A DNA stretch of 9,373 nucleotides, taken from contig JAKBSX010000062.1 of the NCBI GenBank assembly GCA_021844725.1, positions 1 to 9,373 on the forward strand, given 5' to 3'. Position numbers and translations under genes: made by a program. The notes under the pieces are model-generated. The model was not told where the DNA came from. It ran no database searches and saw only the letters and a program-made list of their open reading frames with translations. Every line of letters starts with the position of its first letter. The first letter of the stretch is position 1. Shown one piece after another: positions 6,018 through 9,373 of the stretch. Source of the stretch: Actinomycetes bacterium (GTDB lineage: Bacteria; Actinomycetota; Acidimicrobiia; Acidimicrobiales; Acidimicrobiaceae).

Positions 6018-6089
6018 AGGCGGCGACCGGAATCGAACCGGTGTACAGGGCTTTGCAGGCCCTTGCCTAAGCCACTCGGCCACGCCGCC
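6018..6089 (-). tRNA. tRNA-Cys (GCA)
   Basis: On the minus strand the acceptor GGCGGCG (6089-6083) pairs with CGCCGCC (6025-6019), and T73 at 6018 is the usual Cys discriminator. The anticodon stem AGGGC/GCCCT closes the loop CTGCAAA, giving anticodon GCA. The T-arm with GGTTCGATTCC is normal. CCA is not encoded. A TATGTT box at 6105-6100 lies at a plausible -10 distance, but no matching -35 was seen. Confidence 0.96.
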
Positions 6090-6217
6090 AATCGCTTATA
6101 ACATAATTGCCTAAGCGGTTCACCTAGGCCCCTATGGCACAACTCGATAGAAATTCTTTCCTGATTTGTAATAACTAACCCTATTTGAGACAATGTAAAC
6201 GTCTTTAAGGAACCACT

Positions 6218-6775
6218 ATGCCAATTTTGAGAACCTCGAAAAGTAAATGGATCGCAGGAATTTCAGCTTTAGTCGTAATTAGCGTCGGAACCTTAATCGG
6301 AACGCCCACAAATGGAAAAATCCACCACATTCCTCTAAATATGAAAGCGACCTCTTCTAAAGCTGACTTCGCCCCTATTACCCCCAATGGAGTAGTCCCT
6401 AACAACGTTTTTCAGGCATTGTTAGTACCCAGTAATTCCACACGGACCGGGTGGGTAAACTATGACCAAAATAACGGTACCTATGACAGACAGGTAAATA
6501 TCTCAGTCCCGGTAAACTTCGAATCCACCAAAACCTTTTTCATTGATTCCCTACTCGACAACGCCTGGAAGATTCTTAGTAGGCGAAATACATCCAGCGG
6601 CTACCAAATACTGGCACTCCATGCTGGAAGCGATGGGCACTTTTGGGAAATCGGAGTGACCGTGCTGAATAAAGCCCCTGCAGTACCTTCACTTACCAGT
6701 GGAAAATCTGCAAATGGACCAACTGGAACAAATACCGCTGTCACACTGCGGCTTCTTCAGTACGAATCTGCATAA
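6218..6775 (+). CDS. Membrane-anchored or secreted protein of unknown function
   Basis: A 185-residue protein I do not recognise. A short basic N terminus (K8, K10) precedes a hydrophobic segment at about 11-29 (W-I-A-G-I-S-A-L-V-V-I-S-V-G-T-L-I-G), without a lipobox. It is either an uncleaved anchor or a signal peptide. The remainder is predicted to be extracytoplasmic, is rich in Asn, Ser and Thr, and contains no Cys at all. A core around 105-150 includes F-F-I-D-S-L-L-D-N-A-W and G-S-D-G-H-F-W-E-I-G-V, the part most likely to be a folded domain. A Gly/Asn/Thr-rich stretch precedes the final strand L-R-L-L-Q-Y. TAAGGA (6206-6211) lies six bases before the ATG. It converges on the next gene with two bases between stops. 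Confidence 0.82.
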   Translation: MPILRTSKSKWIAGISALVVISVGTLIGTPTNGKIHHIPLNMKATSSKADFAPITPNGVVPNNVFQALLVPSNSTRTGWVNYDQNNGTYDRQVNISVPVNFESTKTFFIDSLLDNAWKILSRRNTSSGYQILALHAGSDGHFWEIGVTVLNKAPAVPSLTSGKSANGPTGTNTAVTLRLLQYESA

Positions 6776-6777
6776 TC

Positions 6778-7332
6778 TCATTCGCCTGGATTCAAACCTT
6801 TAAGACCATCAACGCTACTGCTGTTATGTTTTCGCTTATAGGCGTCTAGGCCTTTGGCCCCTTTGAGTTCTAACCACTGATCAATTGTGGAGCGATGAGA
6901 TACGAAATTCATCATCGGGACACCATATCCACAGCTGGTAGACACTCTTTCGATCCTGATAATAATGACCGCCCTAACTCCGGGATCATTTGGACGGTCA
7001 GAGGTAATCTCTTCAAACCGAACGTGACCTGGTTCAAACACTTGACCCATGCCATGAATACGCAGTATCTGAGGCTGCTCGGAGAAAGAGCAAAACATAG
7101 CGACGATTCTTCCATTTTCCCTCAGATGGGCTACGGTCTCTATCCCGGACCCAACTAGATCAAGCCAGCCAATCTCGGAAGCAGAATTGACAAAAAACCT
7201 GGAATCCACTGGTCTCGGTGAACAGTTGATATGGCCATCTGGCGATAAAGGTGCCGTGGCTACAAAAAATAGCGGCGATTTTCGGATGAAAGCTATCTGC
7301 GAGTTATCTAAAACTGATCCATGAACACCCAT
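6778..7332 (-). CDS. Pyridoxamine 5'-phosphate oxidase-like flavoprotein
   Basis: A 184-residue protein of the PNPOx-like split-barrel family, probably binding FMN or F420. Typical blocks in order are F-F-V-A-T-A-P-L-S-P-D-G-H-I-N-C-S-P-R-P (22-41), W-L-D-L-V-G-S-G-I-E-T (56-66), V-A-M-F-C-S-F (77-83), L-R-I-H-G-M-G (90-96) and S-C-G-Y-G-V-P (133-139). These define a common actinobacterial subgroup of unknown substrate. It is not the PdxH enzyme itself. Like related proteins it ends with G-L-K-G-L. ATG 7332 is preceded by AGAAGGTGAT at 9-14 bases. It is divergent from selD across a 121-base gap, so the two promoters may share that region. Its stop lies two bases from the stop of the convergent membrane protein. 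Confidence 0.9.
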   Translation of the reverse strand: MGVHGSVLDNSQIAFIRKSPLFFVATAPLSPDGHINCSPRPVDSRFFVNSASEIGWLDLVGSGIETVAHLRENGRIVAMFCSFSEQPQILRIHGMGQVFEPGHVRFEEITSDRPNDPGVRAVIIIRIERVSTSCGYGVPMMNFVSHRSTIDQWLELKGAKGLDAYKRKHNSSSVDGLKGLNPGE

Positions 7333-7376
7333 AGGCTATATCACCTTCTAGCACACGTAACTTGAACGATTCTAAC

Positions 7377-7406
7377 TTGCAGCTCATGCTCTTTAGACAC
7401 TATCAA
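7377..7406 (+). promoter_or_regulatory. Possible selD promoter
   Basis: TTGCAG (7377-7382) and TATCAA (7401-7406) are spaced by 18 bases and lie about 48 bases before the GTG start of selD. The match to sigma-70 boxes is fair only. A second A/T-rich candidate (ATAATA near 7431) lies closer to the start. It is offered as a weak prediction. Confidence 0.25.
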
Positions 7407-7453
7407 ATTCAATATCTTGGTTAGCCCCGAATAATAATGATTAGGATTGAACC

Positions 7454-8521
7454 GTGCAACCATCAAAAATACGACTGACCAGCTTCAGTCATGGTGCCGG
7501 CTGAGCATGTAAACTCTCGCCGAGCATTCTGACTCAAGTCTTGAGTCAACTGTCATTTCCCACAAGTCCAAACCTGTTGGTCGGCACCAACAGCGGAGAT
7601 GACGCGGCCGTATGGCGTCTTTCAGAAAATCGGGCTCTGGTGGCCACAATAGACTTCATTACTCCACTGGTTGACGATCCCTTCATTTGGGGTCAAATCG
7701 CGGCCACAAACGCTGTCAGTGACATATATGCGATGGGCGGAGACCCAATGTTCGCTCTAAATTTGGTCGGATGGAATAGTGAACAACTTCCGGAAGAGCT
7801 GCTGGTGGAGGTTCTTAGGGGAGCCAGTTCAAAAGCTGAAGAAGCAAACTTTATCATAGCTGGAGGCCACAGTGTTGAGGATCAAGAGCCAAAATACGGA
7901 ATGTGCGTGATAGGAGAAGTTCACCCTTCTAAAATCCTTACCAACAATGGTCTTCGAAACCAAGATGTGTTAATTCTTACAAAGCCAATTGGGCTCGGAA
8001 TCATTACCACTGCAATCAAAGCTCAGGCAGTCTCCCCAGCGGTACTTCAAAATGCAGTAAAGACTATGCTTCAATTAAATAAACACGCTAAAGATACAGC
8101 ACTCAAGTATGGCGCCACCGGCGCCACTGACGTAACTGGCTTCGGATTGCTTGGGCACCTCCTCAAGATGGTAAAAGATTCCCGTCTCCAAGCTGTAATC
8201 CAACCTGCCAATATTCCATTACTAAGCGGAGCATCTGAGCTAGCCGAAGCTGGACTGGTTCCCGGAGGAAGTAAAAGAAATCTGCAATGGGTTGAGCCGT
8301 TCATCGAGAGTAATGGTCAAAACGAGCTGGATCTAACACTACTAGCTGATGCCCAGACCTCCGGCGGTCTACTATTTGGAATTCAGCCTGACAAAGTTGA
8401 CCAGGCAATAGCGGATTTGACTCAGCTAAACATACAAGCAACAAGCATCGGAACAGTCAAACCGGGTACTGGCACCATTAAGTTAGACAAGGGACACCTG
8501 GCTCCTGAATCTAGGGAATAA
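7454..8521 (+). CDS. selD: Selenide, water dikinase; itself a selenoprotein (Sec17)
   Basis: SelD makes selenophosphate from selenide and ATP, the selenium donor for selenocysteine and selenouridine. A frame without readthrough starts only at TTG 7541 and lacks the N-terminal catalytic segment. Reading upstream in the same frame gives I-R-L-T-S-F-S-H-G-A-G-TGA-A-C-K-L-S-P. This is the canonical SelD N terminus, with TGA (7502-7504) at the place of the catalytic Cys/Sec. Starting at GTG 7454 (AGGA at 7443-7446, seven bases away; in-frame TGA at 7448) the Sec is residue 17 and K20 follows, exactly as Cys17/Lys20 of E. coli. Total length is 355 residues, normal for SelD. Metal/ATP motifs are G48-D-D-A-A-V, A-T-I-D-F, S-D-I-Y-A-M-G-G, G-G-H-S-V-E-D and G-A-T-D-V-T-G-F-G-L-L-G-H. 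The FMN reductase gene follows after 60 bases. Confidence 0.93.
7502..7548 (+). promoter_or_regulatory. Sec UGA codon with bacterial SECIS-like hairpin
   Basis: The in-frame TGA (7502-7504) is followed, 25 bases later, by a perfect eight-base-pair stem. TGACTCAA (7530-7537) pairs with TTGAGTCA (7541-7548) around the loop GTC (7538-7540). Bacterial SECIS elements lie within the coding region just after UGA. They place the apical loop roughly 16-37 bases downstream and have a G at the start of the loop; here the loop G is 34 bases after the UGA. The element would be bound by SelB to deliver Sec-tRNA. The TTG mistaken for a start (7541) is the first base of its 3' arm. Confidence 0.8.
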
Positions 8522-8581
8522 ATAACTCTAGACTTTAGTTGTATAAGCAACTAGTTAAGTGATCTCAAGAAGGGCCGCACA

Positions 8582-9169
8582 ATGTCTAACATAAAACTCC
8601 TAGGACTCTCAGGTAGTCTTCGCAGTGGATCGTACAATACCTCGGTACTTAGAAATGTCAAATCGCTTCTACCTCAAGAAATTGAGTTAGAGATCTATCA
8701 AGATCTCGGCAAGTTACCACTTTATTCAGAGGACCTCGACGGAGTGGATCTTCACCCGGAAGCAAGAAGGCTCCGAAATGCGATCGCCGAATCAGACGGA
8801 GTATTAATATCGAGCCCTGAACATAATTTCTCTCTCAGCGCTGCACTAAAAAATGCTCTCGACTGGTCATCCAGGCCATACGGATCCCACCCTTTTATTG
8901 GGAAACCGACTGCAATCTTGGGAGCATCAGGTGGAATCTTAGGAACTATACGAGCCCAATTGCATACCCGGGAAATACTTCATGCTCTTGAAGCAGATTT
9001 GGTAACACGCCCTGAAGTATTGATTACTCAGGCTGGACTAAAATTCGACACAGATGGAAGGCTGGTTGACGATTCAGCCAAAGCGTTAATTCTGCAATTA
9101 ATCGACAACCTGACAGCAAAGATTGAAAACGTCCGCAAAAATCTCGAGGTCGAATCTCTAGCATCGTAA
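8582..9169 (+). CDS. NADPH-dependent FMN/quinone reductase, flavodoxin-like
   Basis: A 195-residue flavoprotein of the NADPH-dependent FMN reductase family (ChrR/azoreductase type). G-L-S-G-S-L-R-S-G-S-Y-N (8-19) binds the FMN phosphate. S-P-E-H-N-F-S-L-S-A-A-L-K-N-A-L-D-W (78-95) is the diagnostic second block, with H81 replacing the common Tyr of P-E-Y-N. G-A-S-G-G (114-118) is the third FMN contact. Such enzymes reduce flavin, quinones, chromate or azo dyes. The physiological substrate cannot be told from sequence. The ATG is preceded by AAGAAGGG (about 8567-8574) at seven bases. It lies 60 bases after selD on the same strand and may be cotranscribed, though no functional link to selenium is known. 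TAA 9167-9169 abuts the hairpin at 9172. Confidence 0.93.
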   Translation: MSNIKLLGLSGSLRSGSYNTSVLRNVKSLLPQEIELEIYQDLGKLPLYSEDLDGVDLHPEARRLRNAIAESDGVLISSPEHNFSLSAALKNALDWSSRPYGSHPFIGKPTAILGASGGILGTIRAQLHTREILHALEADLVTRPEVLITQAGLKFDTDGRLVDDSAKALILQLIDNLTAKIENVRKNLEVESLAS

Positions 9170-9224
9170 AATGCAAACGGCGTCTGCTTGAGCTAAAAGC
9201 TAAATCATGCGGACGCCGTTTGCA
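9168..9224 (-). terminator. Strong hairpin between convergent genes; intrinsic terminator for the minus strand
   Basis: TGCAAACGGCGTCTGC (9172-9187) pairs with GCGGACGCCGTTTGCA (9209-9224): 16 base pairs with one G-U. The 21-base interior includes a small AGCT-AAA-AGCT stem (about 9191-9201). On the minus strand the hairpin is followed by TTTTACG (9171-9165), which fits an intrinsic terminator for the right-edge gene. On the plus strand only AAAGATC follows, so terminator function for the reductase transcript is weaker but possible. Confidence 0.7.
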
Positions 9225-9250
9225 AAGATCCCCTTTACGGGAGCAACATC

Positions 9251-9373
9251 TTATCCTCCTGCTCCACTGACGATCGGTTTGACCAGAGGATGACCGCCCA
9301 TCGATCCATAGAATGTGGCATCACCGAAGGTAAATATCCCGCCATCAGAGGCCACCTCCCAATAGCCTTTTCC
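9251..9373 (-). CDS. C-terminus of a G-Y-W/V-A-S-D-G-G repeat surface protein (partial)
   Basis: Only the last 40 residues are in the window, ending at TAA (9253-9251). They contain one repeat unit, [17 protein letters not shown], followed by [15 protein letters not shown]. This is a tandem repeat of about 40-45 residues found at the C terminus of many large secreted actinobacterial proteins and abundant in Acidimicrobiia. It probably forms a beta-propeller-like, cell-surface or carbohydrate-associated domain, and its function is not established. The 5' part, including any enzymatic domain and signal peptide, is beyond the right edge. The hairpin at 9172-9224 is its likely terminator. Confidence 0.8.
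   Translation of the reverse strand, partial: GKGYWEVASDGGIFTFGDATFYGSMGGHPLVKPIVSGAGG

Noticed and set aside
5831..6089. tRNA genes as an integration (att) site of a mobile element
   Set aside because: No repeat of the tRNA 3' ends, integrase or phage gene is visible in the window.
6090..6130. Promoter for tRNA-Cys on the minus strand
   Set aside because: TATGTT and TATAAG boxes exist near 6105-6095, but no -35 element lies at usable spacing, so it is not listed as a feature.
6011..6193. Minus-strand 60-residue open frame over tRNA-Cys
   Set aside because: It reads straight through the tRNA gene, so it is a chance open frame.
6895..7158. Open frames on both strands inside the pyridoxamine-oxidase-like gene
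   Set aside because: They lie entirely inside a gene whose frame shows every expected family block.
7333..7453. selC (tRNA-Sec) gene near selD
   Set aside because: No long acceptor stem, TCA anticodon loop or T-arm could be found here or in the tRNA gaps (5905-6017, 6090-6217).
7541..8521. selD as a gene starting at TTG 7541
   Set aside because: This start drops the conserved N terminus and active-site residue, sits within the SECIS hairpin arm and has no ribosome site. The upstream frame across TGA 7502 restores a full-length SelD.
1..9373. CRISPR array or toxin-antitoxin/defence cluster
   Set aside because: No regularly spaced repeats and no gene pairs of that kind were seen.

Overview
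The window looks like a chromosomal segment of a moderate-GC actinobacterium. The best guess is class Acidimicrobiia, which is an inference. It rests on three things: a partial minus-strand surface protein at the right edge with the [17 protein letters not shown] repeat common in that group, actinobacterial-style pyridoxamine-oxidase-like and SDR proteins, and frequent GTG/TTG starts (SDR, Dabb, pheA, GH3 lipoprotein, selD).

Layout. Positions 1-449 are the 3' end of an IS200/IS605-type element: the last 131 codons of tnpB, with Asn in place of the third RuvC Asp, then the right-end hairpin. A first universal stress protein gene starts inside the element and overlaps the tnpB stop by ATGA. A second, canonical UspA follows, then an SDR lacking the Tyr/Lys catalytic pair and a small Dabb-domain protein, all on the plus strand to 2536. 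The Dabb gene overlaps tail-to-tail with a minus-strand group. Read from its own 5' end, that group is tRNA-Cys(GCA), tRNA-Val(GAC), a GH3 lipoprotein, prephenate dehydratase (pheA) and prephenate dehydrogenase (tyrA). pheA and tyrA are coupled by TAATG and cover the committed steps to Phe and Tyr.

Right half. A Cys-free membrane-anchored protein of unknown function (+) converges on a pyridoxamine-oxidase-like flavoprotein (-). Divergent from that is selD, selenophosphate synthetase, followed by an NADPH-dependent FMN/quinone reductase (+). A 16-bp hairpin then separates it from the partial repeat protein (-).

Main discovery. selD is itself a selenoprotein gene. An open-reading-frame search starts it at TTG 7541, but the real gene starts at GTG 7454 and reads through an in-frame TGA (7502-7504) at residue 17. 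The context is G-A-G-Sec-A-C-K, exactly the catalytic Cys17 position of E. coli SelD. A bacterial-SECIS-like hairpin (7530-7548) follows. The host must therefore have the selenocysteine machinery (SelA, SelB, tRNA-Sec) elsewhere. No wholly unknown multi-gene system is evident. The other points of interest are the IS/usp1 chimera with its probably nuclease-dead TnpB, and the tRNA-to-lipoprotein arrangement.
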